This document shows, in pieces, positions 1-9,042 of a DNA stretch of 60,897 nt. Position numbers and translations under genes: made by a program. The DNA comes from CAINFV01 sp964409235. Its GTDB lineage: Bacteria; Chlamydiota; Chlamydiia; Chlamydiales; FEN-1388. Numbering within the stretch: the first letter of the stretch is position 1; every line of letters starts with the position of its first letter. The DNA lies in contig CAYPCN010000006.1 in NCBI GenBank assembly GCA_964409235.1, positions 1 to 60,897 of the forward strand, in the 5' to 3' direction. Under the pieces are notes generated by a model that saw nothing but the letters and a program-made list of their open reading frames with translations, searched no databases and was not told the DNA's origin.

Positions 1-1
1 T

Positions 2-3000
2 CCCCAATCAATCCCCAAGAATGTCATTCCCTGGAGCATTCCACAGACTGTGTCTATCTCGATAATGATGCTCGACCCAAATCTATCGCCACAAGATCGG
101 CAAGCGGCGCTTGCACTTACATGGTCAGACGACTCTTCAGAACGATTTCCTCGTAAGCTTAAGATGCCTTTTATCACGATCAACAAACAACCACATCAAC
201 CCATTCAGGGAATGTCTATCCGCATTCCGGCAAGTAGACCACAGATTGTAAAACACCTTAGAGGGCTCGGATATCAATTAAAGGAGACCTCTCAGGATCC
301 AAACTATCCTTGGACATTGACATTGGATAGAAAAGCAATGGACAAGCTGCTTGCTTGGCTCGGCATTCCGTTATCAGAGATCAATCATGCAAAACCCACG
401 GATATCCAGTTGGGACAGCTCACAATTCCAAAAGAGGGCGAAGGGATTAAACTAGGTGTGGCAAAAAAGGCGGTCATATTGGAAGAGGTGCCAAACCTTC
501 CCTCAAGAACGAAAGAAAATGTGATGGATTTTTTTAAGGAAAAATTTGCTGATGCGTCGAACAAAGACGAAATCCTGGCACGAATACGTTCCTTCTGGGA
601 CGACTCCTTACCAGATCAGGAAGACGGTCCAAAGGCCAGAGCCATATTACAAAATATAGCCGAACAATTCTCTAATAAGCAATCGCTCGTCTCAATAGAC
701 AAAAAATTAATTGCCGATGTCAGCGAAGCCCTTACTCAAGGATGCTTTGTTGCCAAATTCGACAGATTAAAAACTGCGTTTGATAACTGGAGAGGAGCGC
801 AACAGACCGGTGGAGCAGAGGGGATTCCTCCTTTTGAGAGAGCTGTGCTTGCTGCAGTGGCTGAATTTAAGGAAGCCATTGTGATAGAGCTTACGCGAAA
901 ATGTCCGCAAAGCGTCCATCTTGTATCGTATTTGAAACAAAGGTGGGCAACGCTCTTTGGCTTCAACTCCCAACAGGATCATGCTGCAAAGCAAGGGCCC
1001 AGTTCTTTGGAGCAGATCGGCCTCACTGAAAAAGAAGCAGCTCAGGAATTCATCAATCAGTATTGTGCCACGGATCCCCACAGTCCCTATCCAAACAAGA
1101 CAGTTCTATTCAAGGTGCTATATGAAAAAATGCTCTCAATGCAAGCAGTGAGCGGCCAAGCGTTGTGGAACAACCCGGTTTTTGGGCAAAAATTGCTCAG
1201 CCTTGTGGGTAATAACGACGACATAATGAGTTATTTATTACAGTATGATGAGAACTACGCCCCTCAAGGACTTCGTCCTGAAGCAGCCGAGCTTATTTTG
1301 ATCTCCATGGGGTTGTTACCGGGAACTGTTGAAGAAAAAGTTGCAGCAATCAACCGTACAATCGCTCAGCCCCCGGCTGCAGCCAGTGCAGAGGGAGAAC
1401 CCCCAGCTGCGTCCAAAGTAGATACATTTGCCGAGTTTACGAAAGCCCTTGATGCGTTGCCAACAAGGACGCCTAGTGGAGTAGCAATTGAGCAACCGGA
1501 CCAACCGCAGAAGGAAGCTGTGATACGACTATTCAGGGAGGCGTCTTCGGCCAACCCTCCGTTGTCGACTAGCGTTCTCGATCAGAAACTACAAGCCCTG
1601 AATCTTCCAAACCTGTACCTACGGATGGTCAAGACTGAGTTCTATCCTGCTTTGGCTCAACAGCGGTATCCAGACGCTGTTAACCAGTTTCGCAAGTGGG
1701 CTATGGAAAACGAACAACCGAGTCAGGCTGGACACACTGAGCTGCTATTCCGTCACGGGCAGTCAAGATACTTCGTTGAAAACTTTGCCAGAGCCCTTCT
1801 CTCCGACAACCCGCAGCAGGTCTTTTCCAACCAGATACCAGACAAGTTTCCCAAAAAGAAAGCCACGATAATCTGTGGTTTCGCCAATCGATTTTTACAG
1901 TCACCGCAGCAACCACAAATGCAGCAACCGGCACCAGCGCAAGTGTCTAGCACTCCAATACAACAAGAGAAAGCTGCTGGAGCTACGGCTATAACAGAAG
2001 CCAACGACAAGTGGGTTACGACACACGGCAAAGGGGATTTCACCAAAAACCGAGAGCTGATTCGCTCTCTTATTACAAATCTAAAGGTCTCAGACGAACA
2101 GTTGTACGAATTTTTGATATCTAAAAAAGTATCTCCCAATGGGGCTATGTTATGTCCTTTGTTACAGACACTACAAAATTTCCGGCACCTCTCTGCCGAG
2201 GAACTGTATGCCACATTCTCGGCACCACCCACCACTCCGAAGGCTGCTGCGTCAGTGACGGCGCCAGCACAGGGTCAAATGTCAAAGGAGGAAGCAGAGA
2301 AAAAACTTACAGAACTCACTAATCGCCTCCAGCAATTTGATAGAATGTCACAGCAAGAACGTACCACCTTCTATGCCGAAGTCGACGGAGTCTTTCCAGC
2401 GCTTCAGACGGCTATACAAGGCGTAGGAAAAACCCTCAAGATGGTACAAGAGGGCGTTGCCTACAATAAAATCATTGATAGGATGGAAGACCCAGACTTC
2501 GCTCAGAAAATATGGGATGCACACAAGAATTGGTCAGGCCTGACTCTAGACCTAGTACAAAAGCGACTGCAGAAAAAAGCGCAAGTCTATCGAATGGCCT
2601 ATGCGCGCTTTCTCCAGCAAGGATTAGGATCGACAGAACATCCCCAGTGTGTTCGGTTACAGAAGACAGACTCTTATACTCCGCCTCAAAATTCCTTTCT
2701 CACTCAACCATACGCCCCTAAAGAGAGTTCTGTCACGCACGTACCGGAGTTCTACGATTATAGCGAGGACCCCTCTGATCAAGAACATTATTGGACGGAT
2801 TTTGCGAACAGGAGAGCCGGAGGAGGCTTCCTGGAACTTGGCTTTGTTCAGGAAGAGATCATGGTTCAGGAAATGCCAGAATTTGCACAGGTTCTCTGCA
2901 AAAACCTTGAGACGATAGGCAACTATGTAGGTGAACGGAGCTCTATATATACACGAGACCGGATTAAGGGTAGTCAGGGAGGTGAGAGGGTTGGACAGGG

Positions 3001-3520
3001 AACGCCTAATCCCTTCATTATGAAAGATCTGCATCGAGTCTTGAATGTCGATACTGCTGGCGGTAGATATGGGCATCCTGAAAAGCTTGACCTTACACGA
3101 CACATTAGCGATCGCGAGCAACACGTCAATGTGTTGGCGATGGCAGCACCGAACCTCCAAGGCAATACTTCTCCCCAGTATCAATATGCGCAAGAAACTC
3201 TCACCGATCTGCTAGGAACTTTTTTGGCGGGATTTTCATTGGTAGCTCAACAGACGGGACAGGGACAGAAGAAAAATATTGTTCACACAGGACCTATTGG
3301 ATGCGGAGCGTTTAAAAACGACCCAAGAACGGTGTTCTTTCTGCAGTGCTTAGCAGCAGAACAAGTCGGCGTTGACCTGAAATTTCATAAATATCACAAC
3401 GCGGAAGCTCTGTTGCAGGAGTGGAACACGAAAATCAAGCCACAGCTCCAGGGAAAGTCATTGGGGCAGTGCATCGAGTTTCTTTCAGGCTATTTGCCAA
3501 ATCCCTCAAGTACATCGTAG
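2..3520 (+). CDS. Large putative effector with C-terminal poly(ADP-ribose) glycohydrolase (PARG) domain; 5-prime end outside the window
   Basis: The frame is open to the left edge; the first in-window start is GTG at 50 (1156 residues from there), so the gene may begin upstream. The first ~900 residues are helical, Gln/Pro-rich in places (about 630-650) and not recognised. The last ~250 residues match the PARG catalytic fold. They contain the hallmark GGG-x7-QEE (G924-G926, Q934-E936 counted from position 50), whose two Glu are the catalytic pair in PARG. About 150 residues later comes TGPIGCGAFKNDP, equivalent to the TGNWGCGAFGGD adenosine/diphosphate-binding loop I remember from animal PARG. 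The reaction would be hydrolysis of poly(ADP-ribose) chains. No signal peptide can be judged because the N-terminus may be missing. The next gene starts 33 nt downstream, so the two are probably co-transcribed. The domain call is strong; export to the host is inference. Confidence 0.85.
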   Translation, partial: PQSIPKNVIPWSIPQTVSISIMMLDPNLSPQDRQAALALTWSDDSSERFPRKLKMPFITINKQPHQPIQGMSIRIPASRPQIVKHLRGLGYQLKETSQDPNYPWTLTLDRKAMDKLLAWLGIPLSEINHAKPTDIQLGQLTIPKEGEGIKLGVAKKAVILEEVPNLPSRTKENVMDFFKEKFADASNKDEILARIRSFWDDSLPDQEDGPKARAILQNIAEQFSNKQSLVSIDKKLIADVSEALTQGCFVAKFDRLKTAFDNWRGAQQTGGAEGIPPFERAVLAAVAEFKEAIVIELTRKCPQSVHLVSYLKQRWATLFGFNSQQDHAAKQGPSSLEQIGLTEKEAAQEFINQYCATDPHSPYPNKTVLFKVLYEKMLSMQAVSGQALWNNPVFGQKLLSLVGNNDDIMSYLLQYDENYAPQGLRPEAAELILISMGLLPGTVEEKVAAINRTIAQPPAAASAEGEPPAASKVDTFAEFTKALDALPTRTPSGVAIEQPDQPQKEAVIRLFREASSANPPLSTSVLDQKLQALNLPNLYLRMVKTEFYPALAQQRYPDAVNQFRKWAMENEQPSQAGHTELLFRHGQSRYFVENFARALLSDNPQQVFSNQIPDKFPKKKATIICGFANRFLQSPQQPQMQQPAPAQVSSTPIQQEKAAGATAITEANDKWVTTHGKGDFTKNRELIRSLITNLKVSDEQLYEFLISKKVSPNGAMLCPLLQTLQNFRHLSAEELYATFSAPPTTPKAAASVTAPAQGQMSKEEAEKKLTELTNRLQQFDRMSQQERTTFYAEVDGVFPALQTAIQGVGKTLKMVQEGVAYNKIIDRMEDPDFAQKIWDAHKNWSGLTLDLVQKRLQKKAQVYRMAYARFLQQGLGSTEHPQCVRLQKTDSYTPPQNSFLTQPYAPKESSVTHVPEFYDYSEDPSDQEHYWTDFANRRAGGGFLELGFVQEEIMVQEMPEFAQVLCKNLETIGNYVGERSSIYTRDRIKGSQGGERVGQGTPNPFIMKDLHRVLNVDTAGGRYGHPEKLDLTRHISDREQHVNVLAMAAPNLQGNTSPQYQYAQETLTDLLGTFLAGFSLVAQQTGQGQKKNIVHTGPIGCGAFKNDPRTVFFLQCLAAEQVGVDLKFHKYHNAEALLQEWNTKIKPQLQGKSLGQCIEFLSGYLPNPSSTS

Positions 3521-3553
3521 CTAAAACGGATTCAAGAACGGGACAGTACGAAT

Positions 3554-5428
3554 ATGGATGCCTTACGAAAGACCTTTTTTCGGACGCCTCCCCCAGCAAA
3601 CCAAGAAACTCCACCACCAAGAATTGGCTGGTTCGCCCGAATTGTTCAGTGGTTTAGGGCTGATTGGATGCCAGTTGGCGGAGATGTGTCTAAAACAGTT
3701 GAAAAAATCAACAGACTCAAAAGCGAAGCATTAGGAGAGGACATTGATCCGCGAAGAAGAAAGGCTACAGAGAAGCTCATCGGCATGGTTCGTCAGTTGC
3801 AACAACGAGAAAGGATCGCCAGTCCCGAAGACAAACAACATGAAAAATTTGGGGAGACACTAGGGGAGGGAATTCTCTCCAAAGCCAAAACAAAGGAAGA
3901 GGTCCTTGATTGCTTTGTCTACGAGGCAACCAATCTTCTCGCCACCAATGACACAGCATCGACCATCATTACATCTATGTTGCAGGCTTTAAAGAACAAG
4001 ATTGATTTCGAGGAGGCCCAAAAGATCCTTGCCTTAGTGAACAGCGTAGTAAAAGATGAGAAGGGCATAGATACGCTTATTGCCTTGGCTCCCCGACAGA
4101 GAATCCTTGCGTTTGAGGTCATTGATCAAATTGCAAAAATCCACCCCGAACGCCTTAAAGAGATACGTAGCAGAATCGAAGCAGGCCCTTGGAAAGAGGG
4201 AAAGAGGTTCTTTGCGATTCGGGAGATCACGCAGAATCTCAACGAAATAGTGGCCATTTCAGGATGGATCGACGTACTCCAACGCGGCGGCGGGATTCAG
4301 GCGTTTCTTGCTGACGCACCAAAGAATCCAAAAATCGCTCTCAAAGCGTTGGAGTACATTAAAACCCATTCTCCAAAGACATACCGGACACTGGAATCGG
4401 AAGCCAAGGGGTTGGAAGAGTTTGTCAAAATTCTGGAGCTTTCGAATCGCTTCCAAGAGGGAAGAATTGATGCACAAGCGACGGCTGACGTAAAAGCCCT
4501 AGCTTCAGCAGGTCGATTGAAGGACTCTGCAACCTTCCTTCGTGATTCAGTTCGGCAACTGATGAACGCCATGCTCACCTATTGCGAAGCAGAACGGAAA
4601 AAATCGCCAGAACGGCCTTCGATGGAATGTGTGTACAAAAACGGGGAGGCAATTGTATCGACGTTCCAGCTTGTGGAGGAGGTGATAGGCAAGGAAGAAA
4701 CACTCGACATGTCCAAAGCACATCAAGAAGTACAAAGGTGGTGGCTGAAAAGTCTTGAAATCTTCCAGCCTAAGAAAGGCCGAGAGGAATCGTTTGATAT
4801 ATCAGAATTGCCCGAGCTTTCAGAGCAAAAAATGCAGGCCGAAATCCAAGAGGCACAACACAACTTGGGTGAGGACGAACAGAAGTTGATAGCAGACTGG
4901 TTCCCGTTTTTTCGCCTCCCAAAAGAGGCTTCTAGCGACCTAGGTCGAGGCGATGCCGTATATACGGATGTGACTGGAACAGAGACGAAATTCAGCACCT
5001 TACGAGGGCAAAGCAACTCCTTAGCTGCCTGTAGGTTTGCTCAAGCAATCTTTGATGCGTGTCCAAAAGAAATGAAAGAAAACCCATCCGCCTTGAAAAC
5101 AGCCATAGGCAGACTCTTCTTGGCAGCGTCGCAAGGATTTGCACCAGGTGGAACTGCAATTGCCTATATAGCGTGCTTGTCACCCATGTTTGGAGGTCCA
5201 GCAGTCTCTTTTTCAGGAGGATTGGAAACCATGAACTTCAGCATTGACCCAGAGAAAGGTTTGCTGATCGCTACATGTATGGTTCATGGAACGCTCATCG
5301 ATATGAGCAATAGTAAAGAGTCAACAGCGTGCCGGTTCTTCAACAAAATAGAAATCCCAGTTGGCTCCTCCATCATTCACATGACCGTCCAGACCCTGAA
5401 AGATCAACCACGTGAAGAAGTTCAATAG
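3554..5428 (+). CDS. Hypothetical 624-residue protein, probable operon partner of the PARG-domain gene
   Basis: I do not recognise a family. Residues 1-450 are charged and predominantly helical. The last ~170 residues differ in character, with Gly- and Ser-rich hydrophobic stretches (around AAGGTAIAYIACLSPMFGG-type composition near 5130-5220) that look like a compact globular domain. There is no signal peptide and no obvious membrane segment. It follows the PARG gene by 33 nt on the same strand and has a weak ribosome site. Position and size suggest a co-expressed, perhaps secreted, protein. It could also be a chaperone or scaffold for the upstream protein. The function is unknown. Confidence 0.8.
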   Translation: MDALRKTFFRTPPPANQETPPPRIGWFARIVQWFRADWMPVGGDVSKTVEKINRLKSEALGEDIDPRRRKATEKLIGMVRQLQQRERIASPEDKQHEKFGETLGEGILSKAKTKEEVLDCFVYEATNLLATNDTASTIITSMLQALKNKIDFEEAQKILALVNSVVKDEKGIDTLIALAPRQRILAFEVIDQIAKIHPERLKEIRSRIEAGPWKEGKRFFAIREITQNLNEIVAISGWIDVLQRGGGIQAFLADAPKNPKIALKALEYIKTHSPKTYRTLESEAKGLEEFVKILELSNRFQEGRIDAQATADVKALASAGRLKDSATFLRDSVRQLMNAMLTYCEAERKKSPERPSMECVYKNGEAIVSTFQLVEEVIGKEETLDMSKAHQEVQRWWLKSLEIFQPKKGREESFDISELPELSEQKMQAEIQEAQHNLGEDEQKLIADWFPFFRLPKEASSDLGRGDAVYTDVTGTETKFSTLRGQSNSLAACRFAQAIFDACPKEMKENPSALKTAIGRLFLAASQGFAPGGTAIAYIACLSPMFGGPAVSFSGGLETMNFSIDPEKGLLIATCMVHGTLIDMSNSKESTACRFFNKIEIPVGSSIIHMTVQTLKDQPREEVQ

Positions 5429-5519
5429 AGCTCGGAACGTTTTTCAGGGACATGGACTCTCTGATATACGTCTTGCACAACTGCTGCGCAGTGAATGGTC
5501 AAAGCGTACCACACTCTAC

Positions 5520-8354
5520 CTAAATGATGGCAAACTCGGGCTCGGGAGAGATGCGCGAATTCTTTTGCCAGGACACCCCTTCGGCATCTTGGCCTTTGAC
5601 CTGTCGGCGGACACAGAGGTTGAAAAGCCGCAACGGCAGGACGATCAGACGACTGAAGTTCTTTCGGACAAGCTCAGAGGTGCGCGGGCTGTTGAAAAAG
5701 CGATAGCCCCATATCTTTCCTATCCGATGGCGCAGCCACCAAGAGTGGTCATATTCTTGGAGGTCGAGAGGGGAAATCTTGGTGAGAGTATAATCCCGTT
5801 CAAGAACAGCTGTGCCAATCCTTCGTCCATGGGTCGGGGCCGTGACGATCGACAGCGCCTTGGCAGTCTTCAGCGGCCGAAAGACTGTAATAGTGTCCTT
5901 GATCCACTGTTTGTCCTTCCACTGATGGTACTCCGTTGTCCCTAGATGGCTGCCTCCAGCCTCAGGGATAAAATCCCCGTATTCAAATTGATGGACAATC
6001 TTCCACTGGACATGGAGAGCTTCAAAGAGCCTGCGATGCTCCTGGCCAAAGGCCATGAACTCCGCGTCTTTCCAATTGTCAATCGCAGGGCCATCACTAG
6101 AATAGCAGATAAATTGATGCCCAGGCATGGGCAGACGCCCCATCTTTGCACTGAACATGTATGTTCCGGCCTGGGCCAACGCTCCTCCAAGGCTATGACC
6201 GATCAAGGCACAATCTTGGTGAATTTTATAGCGCGGATCTTCACGAAACTGATGCCCATACAGGATCATGAGCGTTTCTAATGTCTCTAAATCTTCGCGC
6301 CTGAGCGCTGCCTGGAAACTTCCTCGCGGAGTGTCGGCATGAAACTCTGCGAGGTATTTCTCGCATGCGTTGGCAGCATCCAAGATGTGGCGTTGGTAGT
6401 CTTTAAAAAAGTGCTCGGCTTCCCTCCTATCGCGCGCAAATGCTTTCTCCCACCACAATTTGAGCTGACGAGCGTGGATGAGATATCCCATCCACAGAGG
6501 GATCGTCCTCTCTTCAAAATGGGGCCATTCATACTTCATGGAGAGCTCTGGTTGTAGTGAGCCTGGCGCGCCATGCGGATTGAGGTCAGCAGCCAGCGAG
6601 TCCTGCCAGCTTTCTGCATTTCGATTACTGGCGGTGCTTCGATACAGCTTGATCAAAGGCAGTGGCCGGCCTTCATTGCTGCGGTACCCGGTACACGCCG
6701 GGAGCAGAACGTAGTTGACATTCCCTTGGCCGTCGTTGCAGTACGCATCAGTACAGTACCACCGCGACTCACCAGAAGAGGACTTCGGCCCAGGAAGTAA
6801 GAAGCCGATATGTCTCTTCTCCTCCCCCTCACCACCTGGCGTGTCTCTGACAAGAGTCTTCTTCACAGCAACATGCGAGAGAAGTTCGAAAAAGTTTTTC
6901 CAGTCATCCTCTTTTGTAAGGTCAGGGAAAATATGGAGCAGTTCAAATAGATCGCGACATGGGTTTGGCGTATTTGGCTCCCCCATCTTATGGTAGCCCA
7001 TGATACAGACGTGTCGGATCCGCCGCCCAGTAAGCGATTTTCGCCGTTCTCTGTCAGATGGCATCACGAAATCAATGAGCGTGTTAAAAGTCCGCGGCGG
7101 AAGGTCACGCACTGAGGGCTCCTCTCTGTCCCCAATACAATCGTTAAGAAAGGCGTGCAGGTCGGCAATCGTTGGCTCTCTACGAGCTCGGCGTTCGAGA
7201 GGTATCGAACGAAAGATGCCTCTGAGAGCGCGAATAGAAAAGGGGATCGTGGATCGCAGCTGGGCCATATACTCAGAGGCCGGCTGCCGTTGCTGTTGTT
7301 TCCATCGAACATGGTCATTGACACGACCTTGAAGATCTTCTTTCATGGCGAGGAGGCGCTTCCACAATCGCTCGAGAATGTAGATTTCAATGTTGTTGGC
7401 ACCGACGTTGCACTTTGAGACGTGATCTGGATAGAGAGGGAGTCCTTGTTTGATCATTGTGTCGAAATCAATGCCAAATGAACACTCCGTTTGGCGAAGG
7501 ATACATTCGCCATACTCTCCGACAAAAAAGTCTCGATAGGCGTGCACGGCTTTGCGATTCTCTTCCTGATACCGTCCAAGCGCCTCTTCATCCGCAGGGA
7601 CGATGTCCTCGACAAGCTGGATAGTCGCCCCATCGCTGACGATAAAGCGATATCTCCCTCTGTGTTCTCTCTCCATAGTGAAGAAGAGCTCGAGATTTTT
7701 AAAGCATCTAGCAGCAAGGTGCGTAAAAGGATCTGTGAAGGAGTGAAAATGAATGCGCTGCGCCACATCGACGATAAGAGGAAGAGGAGGTGACTGGGAT
7801 ACGATGGAGCTGCTCGTGCTCGGCCTGAAAAAAATGCTTCCAAAAATTGAGTGGAGAATGGTCTCGGCATATGTTTCTGGTATGCGGCGAACATTGGCGA
7901 CGATCTTCTGCTCCTGTTTGATTTGTCGAGTAAAAGGGTCAAATTGTAAGGCCCTGTCGACAACCGAATCGAAGAGGCGTCGAACAACACAGTGATCCTT
8001 GTATGCAGAGATTTGCCATGTCCCTATCACGGGACTCTCTGGATCCGTAATCTGCAGGTGGAAGCTCTTTCGAAACAAGGATTGGGTGAGGCGAGATTGA
8101 TATGCGTTAAATATCGATGTCACGGCAGTGATAAGTGAGTAGGCATCCCTCCCTCGAGGAAAAGAAGGGATGTTGATAACAATCTCATCGACAGCATCGG
8201 GAGGCCCGATCTCTCTATGAGGCAAAATGTACGACCAACTTGTTTCAGTACATCGGTGAAGGTGGGTTCTTACTTCTTCGAGCGCCATGAGAGCAACATC
8301 CTTATGGGTGGAAATATATATAGGGGGAAATTGTTTAAACGGTTTTTCAGCCAA
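5520..8354 (-). CDS. Large lipase-like alpha/beta-hydrolase (944 residues), putative effector
   Basis: The N-terminal ~650 residues are unrecognised. From about residue 690 there is a class-3-lipase-like hydrolase core. It has the nucleophile elbow G-H-S-L-G-G with Ser721, then an SSDGPAID segment, and later YGDFIPEAGGSHLG, which resembles the Asp/His part of the class-3 lipase site (GD-x-P-x-x-x-G-x-H). The family hydrolyses ester bonds in lipids. No signal peptide or transmembrane helix is evident. It is convergent with the PARG/hypothetical pair; the 90-nt gap to 5428 holds no clear terminator. A fragment of the GAGCCATTTGCGATG repeat lies just upstream (8378-8411). It is long for a lipase, consistent with a multidomain secreted effector. 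The substrate cannot be read from sequence. Confidence 0.75.
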   Translation of the reverse strand: MAEKPFKQFPPIYISTHKDVALMALEEVRTHLHRCTETSWSYILPHREIGPPDAVDEIVINIPSFPRGRDAYSLITAVTSIFNAYQSRLTQSLFRKSFHLQITDPESPVIGTWQISAYKDHCVVRRLFDSVVDRALQFDPFTRQIKQEQKIVANVRRIPETYAETILHSIFGSIFFRPSTSSSIVSQSPPLPLIVDVAQRIHFHSFTDPFTHLAARCFKNLELFFTMEREHRGRYRFIVSDGATIQLVEDIVPADEEALGRYQEENRKAVHAYRDFFVGEYGECILRQTECSFGIDFDTMIKQGLPLYPDHVSKCNVGANNIEIYILERLWKRLLAMKEDLQGRVNDHVRWKQQQRQPASEYMAQLRSTIPFSIRALRGIFRSIPLERRARREPTIADLHAFLNDCIGDREEPSVRDLPPRTFNTLIDFVMPSDRERRKSLTGRRIRHVCIMGYHKMGEPNTPNPCRDLFELLHIFPDLTKEDDWKNFFELLSHVAVKKTLVRDTPGGEGEEKRHIGFLLPGPKSSSGESRWYCTDAYCNDGQGNVNYVLLPACTGYRSNEGRPLPLIKLYRSTASNRNAESWQDSLAADLNPHGAPGSLQPELSMKYEWPHFEERTIPLWMGYLIHARQLKLWWEKAFARDRREAEHFFKDYQRHILDAANACEKYLAEFHADTPRGSFQAALRREDLETLETLMILYGHQFREDPRYKIHQDCALIGHSLGGALAQAGTYMFSAKMGRLPMPGHQFICYSSDGPAIDNWKDAEFMAFGQEHRRLFEALHVQWKIVHQFEYGDFIPEAGGSHLGTTEYHQWKDKQWIKDTITVFRPLKTAKALSIVTAPTHGRRIGTAVLERDYTLTKISPLDLQEYDHSWWLRHRIGKIWGYRFFNSPRTSELVRKNFSRLIVLPLRLFNLCVRRQVKGQDAEGVSWQKNSRISPEPEFAII

Positions 8355-8377
8355 AAAAGCAATAGAAATTTTTGGGG

Positions 8378-8411
8378 GGCCATTTGCGATGTTCTTTTTG
8401 ATGGCTCTTGG
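8378..8411. repeat. Short fragment of the dispersed GCCATTTGCGATG repeat
   Basis: It carries GGGCCATTTGCGATG and ends GATGGCTC, so GGCCAT/ATGGCTC forms a short inverted repeat. It matches the terminal inverted repeat of the full copy at 12548-12709. It lies between the lipase start and the queC stop. Confidence 0.5.
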
Positions 8412-8412
8412 C

Positions 8413-9042
8413 TTAATTGATCACGCACGCTGTAGCCCTGAGGATACAGGCTTGGCAGACGCCACATGGTTTGTCCTCTTGGGGGTCGTAACACGACCAC
8501 GTCAGATCGAGAGGAGCGCCTAACTGGCGGCCATAGGCCACAACGCCAGTTTTATTATACGCGAGAAGAGGGCAGACGACGGTGATGCCATTATGGCCAA
8601 CATATGAGCCACGTTCGACAACTGCTTCAAACGCTTCAAAGAAGGATGGCTGGCAGTCTGGATATGAGGGGGCATCAGAGGCATGGGCGCCAAAGAAAAT
8701 TTCGGAAGCGTGCAGTGATTCAGCAAGAGCCGCAGCATGCGATAAAAAGAGAAGATTTCTACAGGGGACGTAGGTAGTGGGGTGAGGGTCGGGAGTGAGA
8801 GCGATGGGCCGACGCAGATCAGTCAGCGATGAGGAGGAAGACGAAAAAAGAGAGGGATCTAGACGGATCGTACGGTGATCGACGCTATAGAAGGCAGCGA
8901 TACGCGTCGCACTTTCGAGTTCTTTTTTGTGTCGTTGCCCATAGTCAAACGATACGGCGAGGCAATAGCGGCCAATAGAGAGTGCGTGGGCAAGGGTGAC
9001 ACAGGAGTCGATGCCTCCCGACAGTAGGACAATAGCTCTCAT
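8413..9042 (-). CDS. queC: 7-cyano-7-deazaguanine (preQ0) synthase QueC
   Basis: This ATP-dependent enzyme converts 7-carboxy-7-deazaguanine and ammonia to preQ0, the precursor of queuosine in tRNA. The N-terminus MRAIVLLSGGIDSCVT has the PP-loop ATP motif (SGGxDS). SFDYGQRHKKEL and CRNLLFLSHAAALAE are typical QueC blocks. The C-terminal WSCYDP...CGVCQACILR carries the four-cysteine zinc site. The 209-residue length is slightly short for the family (about 220-230) but complete. It overlaps the stop of queE by one base, so the two are one transcription unit. QueD and QueF are not in this window. Confidence 0.95.
   Translation of the reverse strand: MRAIVLLSGGIDSCVTLAHALSIGRYCLAVSFDYGQRHKKELESATRIAAFYSVDHRTIRLDPSLFSSSSSSLTDLRRPIALTPDPHPTTYVPCRNLLFLSHAAALAESLHASEIFFGAHASDAPSYPDCQPSFFEAFEAVVERGSYVGHNGITVVCPLLAYNKTGVVAYGRQLGAPLDLTWSCYDPQEDKPCGVCQACILRATACVIN

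Noticed and set aside
1900..1990. Gln/Pro-rich stretch of the PARG protein considered as a tandem repeat
   Set aside because: Compositional bias only; no repeated unit.
5412..5945. 177-codon plus-strand frame starting MKKFNRARNVFQGHG
   Set aside because: Most of it lies antisense to the lipase-like gene, which has a recognisable active site; no ribosome site and low-complexity antisense-like composition.
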